A stretch of DNA of 58,345 nt from Alphaproteobacteria bacterium (GTDB lineage Bacteria > Pseudomonadota > Alphaproteobacteria > M2410). The DNA is taken from positions 1 through 58,345 of the forward strand of contig JAUWTJ010000016.1 in assembly GCA_030614785.1 (NCBI GenBank), given 5' to 3'. The position numbers were made by a program, and so were the translations under genes. Below the pieces are notes generated by a model. It made no database searches, was not told the DNA's origin, and saw only the letters and a list, made by a program, of their open reading frames with translations. Position 1 is the stretch's first letter. Every line of letters starts with the position of its first letter. This document shows positions 45,229 to 54,606 of this stretch, piece after piece.

Positions 45229-47940
45229 ATGGATGATCTGCTAAAAGAATTTCTCATGGAAACGTCGGAGAGTATTGATCTTGTCGATGAAGAGCTTGTG
45301 GTGCTTGAGCAGGAACCTGACAACAAGAAGGTTCTCGACAATATCTTTCGACTCGTTCACACAATCAAGGGAACCTGCGGTTTTCTGGGATTGCCTCGAC
45401 TTGAGGCTGTGGCTCATGCATCGGAGAACGTACTTGGCAAGTTTCGCGACGGTGTCGTCGATGTAAATTCGGATTGTGTCACGCTGATCCTGAAGTCCCT
45501 CGATCAGATTAAAGCCCTGCTTACCTATCTGGAAGAAAACGAAGTTGAGCCGCAAGGCGAAGATGGCGAACTGATCGCGCAGCTCAACCGTGCTGCTGAC
45601 GGTGAACTCAGCGGCGGTGCAGCGACAGTTGCCCCCATTGTGGTTGAAGATACACCTCCCGCCAGCGATGATGATCTGGTGATTGGCGACAAGGTGCTTG
45701 TACAGAAGGAAGTACGTCCTGGTGAAGTTTCTCTGGAAGACCTTGAGGCGGCCTTTATGGCGGCTGATGGTCCCGATGAAGAGACATCCGAGCCTGAGCC
45801 GGTGGTTGAAATTGAGCCCGTCGCACCAATTGTCGCCGTAGCAAAGGAAAATGCAGGACCCAGCATTGCCAACCAGTCTATCCGTGTGAATGTAGACGTT
45901 CTTGAAGATCTGATGACGATGGTTTCGGAACTTGTTCTTACGCGCAATCAGTTGATGCAGATGGTGCGTAATCAGGAAGACAGTGAATTCAAGGTTCCAC
46001 TTCAGCGCCTTTCCGGCGTCACGACGGACCTGCAGGAAGCGGTCATGAAAACGCGGATGCAGCCTGTCGGTAACGCATGGAAAAAGCTGCCGCGTGTCAT
46101 TCGCGATCTTGGTCATGAACTGGACAAGAAAATTCACCTGGAAATGCTCGGTGCCGATACCGAACTTGATCGCCAGGTTCTGGAACTGATCAAGGACCCA
46201 CTCACTCATATGGTTCGCAATTCCGCTGACCATGGACTGGAAACTACGGCCGAACGGATTGCCGCCGGCAAACCTGCAGAAGGTCGGGTTGTGCTCAGAG
46301 CTTATCATGAAGGTGGCCATATCATCATCGAAATCAGCGATGACGGTCGGGGTCTGCCAGTTGACAAGATCAAGGCGAAGGCTCTGGCCAATGGTCTTGC
46401 AACCGAATCTGATCTAGAGAAGATGTCAGAGAATCAAATTCTCAAATTCGTCTTTGCCGCAGGTTTTTCTACTGCTGAAAAGGTCACCAGCGTTTCAGGA
46501 CGCGGTGTTGGTATGGATGTTGTGCGGACCAACATTGAAGTTATCGGTGGATCGGTTGATGTACGGTCGACGCATGGTAAGGGATCAACGTTCACAATCA
46601 AAATCCCGTTGACCCTTGCTATTGTGTCTGCACTGATTGTTGAAAGTAGTAAACAGCGTTTTGCGATACCGCAGCTGAGTGTTGTAGAGTTGGTGCGCAG
46701 TCGCGCAGGGTCTGACAGTCAAATCGAGAGGATCAATGGAACGCCGGTGCTTCGACTTCGAGATCGATTGCTTCCTCTGGTTCAAATGTCAACCCTGTTG
46801 AAACTTGAGAATCCCTCGGATCTTGAGAACGCCTCTTCGGAAAGCGGAGATACGATGAGCGATGACAGTTTCATCATCGTCAGCCAGGTTGGTGCCAACA
46901 CTTTCGGTATTGTCGTTGATGGTGTCTTTGATACCGAGGAAATCGTGGTCAAACCGACTGCGACACTCCTTCGCGGTATTCCATTGTTCTCGGGCAATAC
47001 CATTCTTGGTGACGGCAGTGTTATTATGATTGTTGATCCGAACGGTGTTGCCGCTTCCATTGCGACGGCAGGTTCCGCAGAAGCTGAAGCGATTGAGGCG
47101 GAAGAGAAGAAACGATCAGGGGACAATGACGACACAATCTCGATGCTGGTCTTCAATGCAGGTTCTCCGGAACCTAAAGCCGTTCCGCTGTCTTTGGTTA
47201 CGCGGCTTGAAGAGATTGAAGTTGAGCGGATTGAGATTGCTGATGGACAGCACGTTCTTCAATATCGCGGCAATCTGATGCAGGTTGTTTGCCTGTCGCC
47301 GACCCAATCCTTCAAGGCGGAAGGGCGTCAACCGATACTTGTCTTTACAGATGCTGATCGTGCGGTTGGTCTTGCGGTTGACGAGATCGTCGATATTGTG
47401 GATGAGAAAATTTCCATTGAAATCAACTCTCAGACCCAGGGTGTTGTTGGAACCTCGGTCATTCGGGAGTTGGCAACGGATGTGATCGATGTTGGCCACT
47501 ATCTCCTGCAGGTCTATCCGGACTGGTTCGAGCGTCTTGAGGAAAGAACTGAAGTTGGCGACAAGCGGATACTCTACGTTGATGATAGCCGCTTCTTCCG
47601 TCACCTGATCTCACCGCTTTTGATGGCCGCCGGTTACCAGGTGGTGACGGTATCAAGTGCAGAAGAAGCGTTGGAACTCAAAGACAAGGGCGAGATCTTT
47701 GATATTATCGTCAGTGACATCGAGATGCCTGGCGTCAATGGTCTCGGTCTGGCCAAGCAGCTCAATGAAGAGGGGGCATGGGCGGGCATTCCGAAGATCG
47801 CCCTTTCCTCCAACAATTCACCGTCGGACATTCAGAAGTCACTGTCGGTCGGTTTCCTGGAGCATGTGAGCAAGGCAAATCGTGATCGCCTGCTTGAGAT
47901 TGTGAATGCAACACTTATTGAGAGCGAGGATGCAGCATGA
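45229..47940 (+). CDS. cheA: Chemotaxis histidine kinase CheA with two CheW-like modules and a receiver domain
   Basis: 903 residues. Hpt domain with His44 in RLVHTIKGTCGFLG; dimerisation helices around 225-290; HATPase with N box HMVRNSADHGLE, G1 DDGRGL and G2 GFSTAEKVTSVSGRGVGMD; a CheW domain (about 460-600), a second CheW-like domain (about 625-760), and a C-terminal receiver whose Asp lies in IIVSDIEMPG. No P2 domain is evident between Hpt and the dimer region. The array kinase that phosphorylates CheY/CheB. Longer than E. coli CheA (654). Overlaps cheW by four bases. Confidence 0.94.
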   Translation: MDDLLKEFLMETSESIDLVDEELVVLEQEPDNKKVLDNIFRLVHTIKGTCGFLGLPRLEAVAHASENVLGKFRDGVVDVNSDCVTLILKSLDQIKALLTYLEENEVEPQGEDGELIAQLNRAADGELSGGAATVAPIVVEDTPPASDDDLVIGDKVLVQKEVRPGEVSLEDLEAAFMAADGPDEETSEPEPVVEIEPVAPIVAVAKENAGPSIANQSIRVNVDVLEDLMTMVSELVLTRNQLMQMVRNQEDSEFKVPLQRLSGVTTDLQEAVMKTRMQPVGNAWKKLPRVIRDLGHELDKKIHLEMLGADTELDRQVLELIKDPLTHMVRNSADHGLETTAERIAAGKPAEGRVVLRAYHEGGHIIIEISDDGRGLPVDKIKAKALANGLATESDLEKMSENQILKFVFAAGFSTAEKVTSVSGRGVGMDVVRTNIEVIGGSVDVRSTHGKGSTFTIKIPLTLAIVSALIVESSKQRFAIPQLSVVELVRSRAGSDSQIERINGTPVLRLRDRLLPLVQMSTLLKLENPSDLENASSESGDTMSDDSFIIVSQVGANTFGIVVDGVFDTEEIVVKPTATLLRGIPLFSGNTILGDGSVIMIVDPNGVAASIATAGSAEAEAIEAEEKKRSGDNDDTISMLVFNAGSPEPKAVPLSLVTRLEEIEVERIEIADGQHVLQYRGNLMQVVCLSPTQSFKAEGRQPILVFTDADRAVGLAVDEIVDIVDEKISIEINSQTQGVVGTSVIRELATDVIDVGHYLLQVYPDWFERLEERTEVGDKRILYVDDSRFFRHLISPLLMAAGYQVVTVSSAEEALELKDKGEIFDIIVSDIEMPGVNGLGLAKQLNEEGAWAGIPKIALSSNNSPSDIQKSLSVGFLEHVSKANRDRLLEIVNATLIESEDAA

Positions 47941-48416
47941 GTGATGAACTTATGGAACTTGAAAACGACCACAGCGAGAGCACGGAATTTGTGACGGTCT
48001 ATATCGCGGATCAACTGTTCGGAATTCCTGTCGAACTCATTCATGATGTTTTCCAGCCCGAAGCGATTACGGAGGTTCCCTTGTCGGGACCGGATATCGG
48101 CGGTGTCCTGAACCTTAGAGGCAAGATTGTCACAGCGATCGATGTTCGCCACCGTCTTGGGCTGGCAGCTCGTGAGAGAACACAAAAGTGCATGGCGGTC
48201 GGGATTGAAAAGAACGGTGAAAGCTACGGCGTGCTTATCGACCGGGTCGGAGAAGTTCTGCGCCTGCCGCACGATACCTTTGAGAGAAATCCGGCTAACC
48301 TGGATTCAAGGTGGCGCGACTTTTCCAAGGGTGTTTATCGTCTCGATAATGAACTTCTTGTCATTCTTGATGTCGAACTCGTGTTGGTTGTCGATATTGA
48401 AGTTGTTGCTGCCTGA
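47937..48416 (+). CDS. cheW: Chemotaxis coupling protein CheW
   Basis: 159 residues, one CheW domain: EFVTVYIADQLFGIPVELIH, GVLNLRGKIVTAIDVRHRLG and the acidic N-terminus. Couples CheA to chemoreceptors. The ATG overlaps the cheA stop. The cheY ribosome-binding region follows after 40 bases. Confidence 0.94.
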   Translation: MSDELMELENDHSESTEFVTVYIADQLFGIPVELIHDVFQPEAITEVPLSGPDIGGVLNLRGKIVTAIDVRHRLGLAARERTQKCMAVGIEKNGESYGVLIDRVGEVLRLPHDTFERNPANLDSRWRDFSKGVYRLDNELLVILDVELVLVVDIEVVAA

Positions 48417-48456
48417 TCGGATAACAATATCCTGATCTTCGATACGGAGTGAAAAA

Positions 48457-48822
48457 ATGAAAAAGTGTCTTGTCGTCGATGACTCTAGAGTTATTCGAAA
48501 GGTAGCACGTCAAATTCTGGAGGAACTTGACTTCGAAATCTCTGAAGCAGGGGATGGTCAGGAGGCCCTGGAATATTGTCAGGCGGAAATGCCGGACGCA
48601 ATTCTGCTGGACTGGAATATGCCAATTATGTCCGGCATTGACTTTCTCAAGGCATTGAGAGAAGAAAGCAACGGACATGAGCCTGTTGTTGTTTTTTGTA
48701 CAACGGAAAATGATATGAAGCATATCACTGAAGCAATCAATGCCGGAGCCAATGAGTATATAATGAAGCCGTTTGACCGAGACATTCTTGAAGACAAGTT
48801 TTCAGAGGTTGGTCTTGTCTAG
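48457..48822 (+). CDS. cheY: Chemotaxis response regulator CheY
   Basis: 121 residues, single receiver domain with VVDDSR (acidic pocket), the phospho-acceptor in AILLDWNMP, the Thr in CTTEND and the conserved Lys in YIMKPF. All functional residues are present. Signals to the flagellar switch. The stop codon adjoins the cheB ATG directly. Confidence 0.95.
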   Translation: MKKCLVVDDSRVIRKVARQILEELDFEISEAGDGQEALEYCQAEMPDAILLDWNMPIMSGIDFLKALREESNGHEPVVVFCTTENDMKHITEAINAGANEYIMKPFDRDILEDKFSEVGLV

Positions 48823-50001
48823 ATGGTCGCAACAGCCCGGTCATTGCCCCCGGCTCGATCCGGAGCCACGATTGCCAATCCCTATCGGGTTGTCATTATC
48901 GAAGACTCTGCTGTGATCAGGGGCATGATGTCCCGCTGGCTGACAGAAAGCGGCGACTTTGAAGTTGTGGCACGATATGGGACCGGTGCAGGTGCGCTCG
49001 GCAAATTGGCAGATATAGAGGCAGAAGTCGTGATACTGGATGTTGATGCGCCAAAGCTGGATGGAGTGGATTTGTTGCCAAAGTTGATTGAAAGCGATTC
49101 TGCGATCAAGATTTTGGCCATTACAACGTCCAGGACGGATAAGGTCAGAGGCGAGTCTGTACTGAGGGCCATTGGTGCAGCAGGGGTTCTGGAGCGTTCT
49201 TCTGTGATGCGAGAGGTTACGACGTCGAAGGACTTTCCGGTTGATTTGATCCGGACAGTGAAGAGCCTTGGTCTCGCATTTCGCAATGACAATAAGGGGC
49301 CACGCTCGAAAAAACGTTCTGTACCCGCATTCAAAGCAAATGTTTCAAGTGGGACAAGGAGTCCCACGTCAGTCCCCATTGAGGGTCCGGGTTATTCTCT
49401 GGCTAAACATTCCTCGATGAAGCCGCAAATTCTTGCTGTCGGGTCGTCTACAGGCGGGCCGAAGGCTCTCTATGAGGTTTTCTCCAGTATGAAAACCATG
49501 TTGGATGTGCCCGTTGTGATTACGCAGCATATGCCCCCCCTGTTTACAAGTATTTTGGCAGAACATCTGACAAAAGCCTCTGGCATGTCTGCCAGAGAAG
49601 GTGAGCATGGAGAGCGAGTATTGCCGGGCCGAATTTATGTTGCCCCTGGCGATAAACATATGGTGCTGACGGGCACGCAAAGCGATCTGCGAATTGAGCT
49701 CAATCAGGGGCCGGAGGAAAACTTCTGCCGGCCCTCGGTCGATCCTCTGTTTCGCAGTGTTGCCAGAATTTTCGGGAACAGGTCACTGTGCCTTGTCTTG
49801 ACGGGTATGGGGCAGGATGGCTGTAGCGGTGCGAAGGACGTTGTTGCCGCGGGAGGAACGGTAATTGGGCAGGACGAAGAGACCAGTGTGGTGTGGGGGA
49901 TGCCAGGCGCGGTAGCGAAAGCTGGATTATGCGCGGAAATAATTCCACTGACTAAAATTGGACCAAGAGTGACAAGCTTATTGAAGGGCGTGGTCAAATG
50001 A
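48823..50001 (+). CDS. cheB: Protein-glutamate methylesterase CheB with degenerate receiver domain
   Basis: 392 residues. The C-terminal methylesterase has its full catalytic triad: Ser in VGSSTGGPKAL, His in ITQHMPPLF and Asp in TGMGQDGCSGA. The N-terminal receiver has the acidic pair in VVIIEDSA and Asp in ILDVDAPKLDG, but the usual Lys region reads AAGVLERSS, so the catalytic Lys is replaced. A Ser/Lys/Thr-rich linker (about 150-185) joins the halves. Removes methyl groups from receptors. It overlaps cheR by four bases. Confidence 0.92.
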   Translation: MVATARSLPPARSGATIANPYRVVIIEDSAVIRGMMSRWLTESGDFEVVARYGTGAGALGKLADIEAEVVILDVDAPKLDGVDLLPKLIESDSAIKILAITTSRTDKVRGESVLRAIGAAGVLERSSVMREVTTSKDFPVDLIRTVKSLGLAFRNDNKGPRSKKRSVPAFKANVSSGTRSPTSVPIEGPGYSLAKHSSMKPQILAVGSSTGGPKALYEVFSSMKTMLDVPVVITQHMPPLFTSILAEHLTKASGMSAREGEHGERVLPGRIYVAPGDKHMVLTGTQSDLRIELNQGPEENFCRPSVDPLFRSVARIFGNRSLCLVLTGMGQDGCSGAKDVVAAGGTVIGQDEETSVVWGMPGAVAKAGLCAEIIPLTKIGPRVTSLLKGVVK

Positions 50002-50921
50002 ATACAGATGATTTTAAATTTCTGGTCGACAGGATCAAGGATCGATCCGGTATCGTTTTGTCGGCTGACAAAGGGTATTTGATTGAGAGCCGACTGGTTC
50101 CGGTAGCCCAGCGCAATGGATTGACCACAGTAGAGGAATTGGTCAAGAAAATGCGCGCTACGCCGAATGCTGCCCTCATGGAAGAAGTCACCGAAGCGAT
50201 GACGACGAACGAGTCTTTTTTCTTTCGCGACAAAACACCATTTGATTTTCTGAAAGATTATATTGTCCCGCAATTCTTGCAGTCGCGGGGGAGTAACAAG
50301 AGATTGAATATCTGGTGTGCGGCTGCCTCAACCGGCCAGGAACCCTATTCGATCGCAATGGTTCTCAAGGAAATGAATGCCAAAATGCCTGGTTGGTCAT
50401 ACAAAATTCTGGGTACAGATTTGTCTAATGATGTTTTGGAAAAGGCAAAGACCGGCACCTACAGCCAATTTGAAGTCCAAAGGGGCTTGCCGATCAACCT
50501 TCTAGTCAAGTATTTCAAACAGACCGGGGAGACCTGGATGATTGATCCGGCCATTCGTGCGATGGTGGAATACAAGTATTTCAATTTGTTGGAGAGTTTT
50601 GCTCCACTGGGAAAATTCGATGTCATCTATTTGCGAAACGTGTTGATCTATTTTGATCGCGAGACCAAGAAAAGTATTCTGGAAAGAGCTGCGCAACTGC
50701 TGGCTCCGGATGGCTATATCATTCTTGGTGCAGCCGAGACGGTCATTGGCATTACCGATGCGCTGCGCCCTCTGAAGACCCATCGCGGGCTTTATGAACG
50801 CAATTCAGCGGCTGCCGGCACAGGTTTGGCAGGTAAGGCAACATCAACTCTGGCCGGGGCCACATCGAGCCGTCCGTCCTCGGTGCTAAAGACATCCGGA
50901 ACCGCTGCAGGGCGGCGATAA
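49998..50921 (+). CDS. cheR: Chemotaxis protein methyltransferase CheR
   Basis: 307 residues: N-terminal helical domain, then a SAM methyltransferase with WCAAASTGQEPYSIAM, ILGTDLSNDVLEKAK and DVIYLRNVLIYFD, and FFRDKTPFDFL before it. Uses S-adenosylmethionine to methylate receptor glutamates. The C-terminus is a Ser/Thr/Ala-rich tail of about 30 residues. Last gene of the che operon. Confidence 0.94.
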   Translation: MNTDDFKFLVDRIKDRSGIVLSADKGYLIESRLVPVAQRNGLTTVEELVKKMRATPNAALMEEVTEAMTTNESFFFRDKTPFDFLKDYIVPQFLQSRGSNKRLNIWCAAASTGQEPYSIAMVLKEMNAKMPGWSYKILGTDLSNDVLEKAKTGTYSQFEVQRGLPINLLVKYFKQTGETWMIDPAIRAMVEYKYFNLLESFAPLGKFDVIYLRNVLIYFDRETKKSILERAAQLLAPDGYIILGAAETVIGITDALRPLKTHRGLYERNSAAAGTGLAGKATSTLAGATSSRPSSVLKTSGTAAGRR

Positions 50922-50943
50922 AGTCGTTCGCCAATTGATTTGG

Positions 50944-50980
50944 AAAAGGGTCGGTGTCCTCGATGGCACCGGCCCTTTTT
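50944..50980 (+). terminator. Rho-independent terminator after cheR
   Basis: AAAAGGG-CGGTGTC pairs with GGCACCG-CCCTTTT around a CTCGAT loop, then T's. Ends the che operon. Confidence 0.85.
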
Positions 50981-51066
50981 GGTTTGTTTTTTATTGGTTG
51001 GTTTGTTTTGCCCGGCAGTTCGCGGCCGAATTCGCGGCCCGGTGGGTGGACTACTTTATGACGGGC

Positions 51067-51094
51067 AAAGAAAAAGGCCCGGAAAACCGGGCCT
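51067..51094 (-). terminator. Rho-independent terminator after ctrA
   Basis: AGGCCCGG/CCGGGCCT eight-bp stem with a four-base loop (51075-51094), followed on the minus strand by five T's. Stops ctrA transcription, facing the cheR terminator. Confidence 0.85.
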
Positions 51095-51125
51095 GAATCT
51101 AGTGGTGTGTAACAGCCTATCTGGT

Positions 51126-51821
51126 TCAGGCAGCGACGTTGGCTTCCGCCGGATCGCGCAATACATAGCCGCGGCCCCAGACCGTTTCGATGTAATGTGC
51201 ACCATCTGTGGCTGCGGCCAGCTTCTTGCGCAGTTTGCAGATGAAGACGTCAATAATCTTGAGTTCAGGCTCGTCCATGCCGCCATAAAGGTGGTTGAGG
51301 AACATTTCCTTGGTGAGAGTGGTGCCCTTGCGCAGCGAGAGCAGCTCCAGCATCTGATATTCCTTGCCGGTGAGGTGAACACGCTGGCTGTCAACTTCCA
51401 CGGTCTTGGTATCGAGGTTCACGGTCAGCTTGCCGGTTGTGATGACGGATTGTGAATGACCCTTGGAGCGGCGTACGACGGCGTGAATGCGTGCAACGAG
51501 CTCGTCCTTATGGAAGGGCTTGGTCATGTAGTCGTCGGCGCCAAAGCCAAGACCGCGGACCTTGTTGTCGATGTCTGCGAGGCCTGAAAGGATCAGGATG
51601 GGCGTTGAAATCTTGGCAAGACGCAAGGTCTTGAGGACTTCATAGCCACTCATGTCCGGCAGGTTCAGATCCAGCAGAATGATGTCATAATCATAAAGCT
51701 TTCCGAGATCGATCCCCTCTTCGCCGAGGTCGGTTGTGTAGACATTAAAGCCGTCAGACTTGAGCATAAGTTCAATGCTCTGGGCTGTGGCGCTGTCATC
51801 TTCAATTAGCAAAACGCGCAT
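51126..51821 (-). CDS. ctrA: Cell cycle response regulator CtrA
   Basis: 231 residues, exactly the length of Caulobacter CtrA. Receiver domain [18 protein letters not shown] with Asp in [13 protein letters not shown] and Lys in [12 protein letters not shown], then an OmpR-type winged helix with [14 protein letters not shown] and [21 protein letters not shown]. The C-terminus ends in the ClpXP-style degron AEANVAA. Master regulator of motility and the cell cycle. The ATG at 51821 is preceded by GGAGAG; a GTG at 51836 is less likely. Divergent from fliI. Confidence 0.96.
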   Translation of the reverse strand: MRVLLIEDDSATAQSIELMLKSDGFNVYTTDLGEEGIDLGKLYDYDIILLDLNLPDMSGYEVLKTLRLAKISTPILILSGLADIDNKVRGLGFGADDYMTKPFHKDELVARIHAVVRRSKGHSQSVITTGKLTVNLDTKTVEVDSQRVHLTGKEYQMLELLSLRKGTTLTKEMFLNHLYGGMDEPELKIIDVFICKLRKKLAAATDGAHYIETVWGRGYVLRDPAEANVAA

Positions 51822-51890
51822 TTTTCTCTCCGTCACTGGTCACATCTGCAAATCCCATGTCCTGACGCACTCACTCGATTACTGACATGG

Positions 51891-51936
51891 TTAACTTCAG
51901 GCTTAAATCTAGTCTGAAATACTTAACAAACCTTAA
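51891..51936. promoter_or_regulatory. Cluster of TTAA half-sites upstream of ctrA
   Basis: TTAA occurs at 51891, 51903, 51923 and 51933. On the minus strand one pair reads TTAA-N8-TTAACC and the other TTAA-N6-TTAA, one base off the N7 CtrA spacing. This may allow autoregulation. The 358-base gap around it shows no gene. Confidence 0.35.
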
Positions 51937-52092
51937 TCGTGCGAAAGAAAGTCACACTTTTTCTGTAATGGCTCGTTAGAGCTCCCGAATATAAAGTTTC
52001 AAAACCGAAGGGCCTGTAAAGCGCAGGGCATTTTTTCCCCGCAGAAAACCTTGATAAAGCTGTGAATAAAAACAAATCACTTTATTCATGAG

Positions 52093-52107
52093 TTTACCCT
52101 ACCTTAA
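52093..52107 (+). promoter_or_regulatory. Candidate CtrA box upstream of fliI
   Basis: TTTA at 52093-52096, exactly seven bases, then TTAA at 52104-52107, one mismatch from TTAA-N7-TTAA. It lies 72 bases before the fliI start, fitting CtrA control of flagellar genes. A nearby inverted repeat TGAATAAA/TTTATTCA spans 52063-52088. Confidence 0.45.
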
Positions 52108-52179
52108 GCGCTTGAGGCAAAGATAGTTATCCGAATTAAGTGAAACTTCTGCCAGAAGGCATAAATCAAGGACAAAAAT

Positions 52180-53550
52180 TTGTCAGTTCTCTCCGTCTTG
52201 CCATCCATCGAAAGATTGTCGCGGACCCACCAATACGGTCGGGTCGCGAGTGTTCAGGGGCTTCTGGTTGAAGTTGTTGGTGCCATGAACACGCTTGGCA
52301 TTGGCGCCCGTGCGTCGATCGAGTGTGGCCCGGACAATCTGGTTCCCTGCGAAGTCGTGGGTTTCCGGGACGACCGGGCGTTGCTCATGCCCTTTGGCGC
52401 GCTGGAAGGTGTGCGGATGGGATGCAGGGCTTTCATTGGTAGTCATGAGCCGTCGATCTATCCGAGCGAGGGGTGGCTCGGCCGGGTGGTCAACGCCTTT
52501 GGTGAGCCGATTGATGGAAAGGGACCTCTTGATACAGGGATGGTGCCTTTCGCCTTGAGGTCCTCCCCGCCTGCTGCGCATCAGCGCGGTCGTGTCGGCG
52601 GCAAACTTGATCTCGGGGTGCGTGCCCTCAATACGTTTTTAACGTGCTGCGAGGGGCAGCGGATGGGGATTTTCGCAGGCTCAGGCGTGGGTAAGTCAGT
52701 TTTGCTGTCGATGCTCGCGCGTTATACGGCGTCCGATGTCTCGGTAATCGGTCTGATCGGGGAGCGGGGTCGGGAGGTTCAGGAATTTATCGAAGACGAT
52801 CTGGGAGAACTGGGGCTCGCACGGTCAATTGTGGTTGTTGCAACGTCGGACGAAAGCGCTCTGATGCGCCGCCAGGCGGCCTATTTGACGATGTCGCTTT
52901 CGGAGTACTTCCGTGACCAGGGTGCACAGGTTCTGTGCCTTATCGACAGTATCACGCGCTTTGCCATGGCACAGCGCGAGATCGGCCTTTCCTGCGGTGA
53001 ACCTCCGACGACCAAGGGTTATACGCCGACGGTTTTCTCGGAATTGCCCCGGCTGCTTGAAAGGGCGGGGCCAGGACTTGTCGGGTTGGGATCCATTACG
53101 GGTCTCTTCACGGTTCTCGTCGATGGCGATGATCATAACGAACCTATTGCTGATGCCGTGCGCGGGATCCTTGACGGACATATTGTTATGGACAGGGCGA
53201 TCGCGGAGCGCGGGCGTTTTCCGGCGATCGATATTTTGAAATCTGTTTCTCGCACGATGCCCAAGTGTAATACTTCTCAGGAGCAAGGGCTTGTGACTGC
53301 GGCGCGGCAGCAGTTGGCGACCTATGAAGACATGGCGGAGCTCATTCGGCTTGGTGCCTATAGACGCGGTACGGACTCGGCCGTGGATCAGGCTATCCAC
53401 TATTATCCGCAAATTGAGGCCTTCCTTGGCCAGGTGAAAGAGGAGCATACGGACCTGGCCAGCTGCTATCAGCTATTGGCGGAAATCCTTTCGAATGCGG
53501 ATGGATCTGGTGCCGCAAACCCGGACTTGTCCGACCCGAGCGAAAGTTGA
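52180..53550 (+). CDS. fliI: Flagellar export ATPase FliI
   Basis: 456 residues, rotary ATPase related to F1-beta. Walker [14 protein letters not shown], Walker [20 protein letters not shown], and the N-terminal beta-barrel and C-terminal helical regions. It powers export of flagellar subunits. The TTG at 52180 is used, with AAGGA seven bases upstream; the next Met would remove the barrel. fliJ follows after eight bases. Downstream of the ctrA-fliI divergent region. Confidence 0.95.
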   Translation: MSVLSVLPSIERLSRTHQYGRVASVQGLLVEVVGAMNTLGIGARASIECGPDNLVPCEVVGFRDDRALLMPFGALEGVRMGCRAFIGSHEPSIYPSEGWLGRVVNAFGEPIDGKGPLDTGMVPFALRSSPPAAHQRGRVGGKLDLGVRALNTFLTCCEGQRMGIFAGSGVGKSVLLSMLARYTASDVSVIGLIGERGREVQEFIEDDLGELGLARSIVVVATSDESALMRRQAAYLTMSLSEYFRDQGAQVLCLIDSITRFAMAQREIGLSCGEPPTTKGYTPTVFSELPRLLERAGPGLVGLGSITGLFTVLVDGDDHNEPIADAVRGILDGHIVMDRAIAERGRFPAIDILKSVSRTMPKCNTSQEQGLVTAARQQLATYEDMAELIRLGAYRRGTDSAVDQAIHYYPQIEAFLGQVKEEHTDLASCYQLLAEILSNADGSGAANPDLSDPSES

Positions 53551-53558
53551 CCTGATCG

Positions 53559-53981
53559 ATGAAAACAAGAGCGGCATTGATCCGATTTAACGAGTGGCAG
53601 GTTGACGAGAAACGCAAGGCCCTTGCGGATCTTTTTGCCGCCATCGACATGCTCGAACGTGATGAGGAATGCCTCACGGTCACGACCTCCCTGGAGCAGG
53701 TGAAGGCTGCCGAGAATGAGATCGGGCGGATTGGTTATCCTGGGTTTGCCAAGGGCGTCATCGCCAGGCGCCATAATATTGAGCAGTCCCGCATGGAGCT
53801 TGAGGCGCAAATAGACAGCGCCAAGGAGGCTCTGCAGCTGGCCTATCAGGAGCTCAAGAAGATCGAGATCATGGAAGAGCGGCGCAAGAAAAAGCAGCGT
53901 AAGGAGCTGGACCGGCGAGAGCAGGCAGAACTTGATGAGATCGCGCAGAACCGCTTTACCTCCAAATCAGGCGACCACTAG
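53559..53981 (+). CDS. fliJ: Flagellar export chaperone FliJ-like protein
   Basis: 140 residues, nearly all charged coiled coil (RFNEWQVDEKRKALADLFAA; SKEALQLAYQELKKIEIMEE), ending in a basic RRKKKQRKELDRRE stretch. Composition, length and position directly after fliI identify FliJ, which sits in the FliI hexamer and escorts chaperones. Sequence is poorly conserved in this family, so the call rests largely on context. Confidence 0.8.
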   Translation: MKTRAALIRFNEWQVDEKRKALADLFAAIDMLERDEECLTVTTSLEQVKAAENEIGRIGYPGFAKGVIARRHNIEQSRMELEAQIDSAKEALQLAYQELKKIEIMEERRKKKQRKELDRREQAELDEIAQNRFTSKSGDH

Positions 53982-54113
53982 GTCCGTATTTATCCCGGAT
54001 GCTGTTTGACAGGTCTATCTACAAGATTGACCCGCTGTGCAAATATGCTAACCCTGACGGCTCAAATTACCTGCCTTCATCGGGCAGACCTACAAGTCGG
54101 GAGGTATCCAGCC

Positions 54114-54599
54114 ATGCCATCATTTGATATTGTTTCGAAAACCAAGATGCCGGAAGTGGACAATGCTGTCGCCAATGCTTCGCGCGAGATTGCCCAGCGC
54201 TATGATTTCAAGGGGTCGAAATCGACCATTACATTTGAGAACGATGAAATACTGTTGTTTGCCGACGACGACTTGAAGCTGCGCCAGTTGCACGAGCTGT
54301 TGCAAGGGCATCTTGCCAAGCGCGGCATTGAAGTTGGTGTGCTTGATTACCAGAAGGCGGAGCAGGCCGCAGGGCAATCGGTGCGGCAAAAGGTTTTAGT
54401 CAAACAGGGCATCGACAAGGAACTGGCCAAGCAGATCGTCAAGGACATCAAGGCGAAGAAGCTGAAGGTGCAGGTCGCCATTCAGGGCGACGAGCTGCGT
54501 GTCACGGCCAAGAAGCGCGATGACCTCCAGGCGGTTATTCAGTTCTGCAAGGATATGGCGCTGGAGCAGCCGCTGCAGTATGACAATTTTCGGGATTAA
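54114..54599 (+). CDS. yajQ: YajQ family cyclic di-GMP-binding protein
   Basis: 161 residues: PSFDIVSKTKMPEVDNAV at the N-terminus and the RYDFKGSKSTI, QRVKVLVK-like VRQKVLVKQGI and RVTAKKRDDLQ motifs. YajQ homologues bind c-di-GMP in Xanthomonas; the alphaproteobacterial role is not settled. The ATG at 54114 is preceded by GGGAGG; the frame is open further upstream. Tail-to-tail with the DUF2207 gene, seven bases apart. Confidence 0.93.
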   Translation: MPSFDIVSKTKMPEVDNAVANASREIAQRYDFKGSKSTITFENDEILLFADDDLKLRQLHELLQGHLAKRGIEVGVLDYQKAEQAAGQSVRQKVLVKQGIDKELAKQIVKDIKAKKLKVQVAIQGDELRVTAKKRDDLQAVIQFCKDMALEQPLQYDNFRD

Positions 54600-54606
54600 T
54601 CCGAAG

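Noticed and set aside
45241-46320. A 359-codon minus-strand frame opposite cheA
   Set aside because: It is a shadow of the Hpt to ATPase region of CheA.
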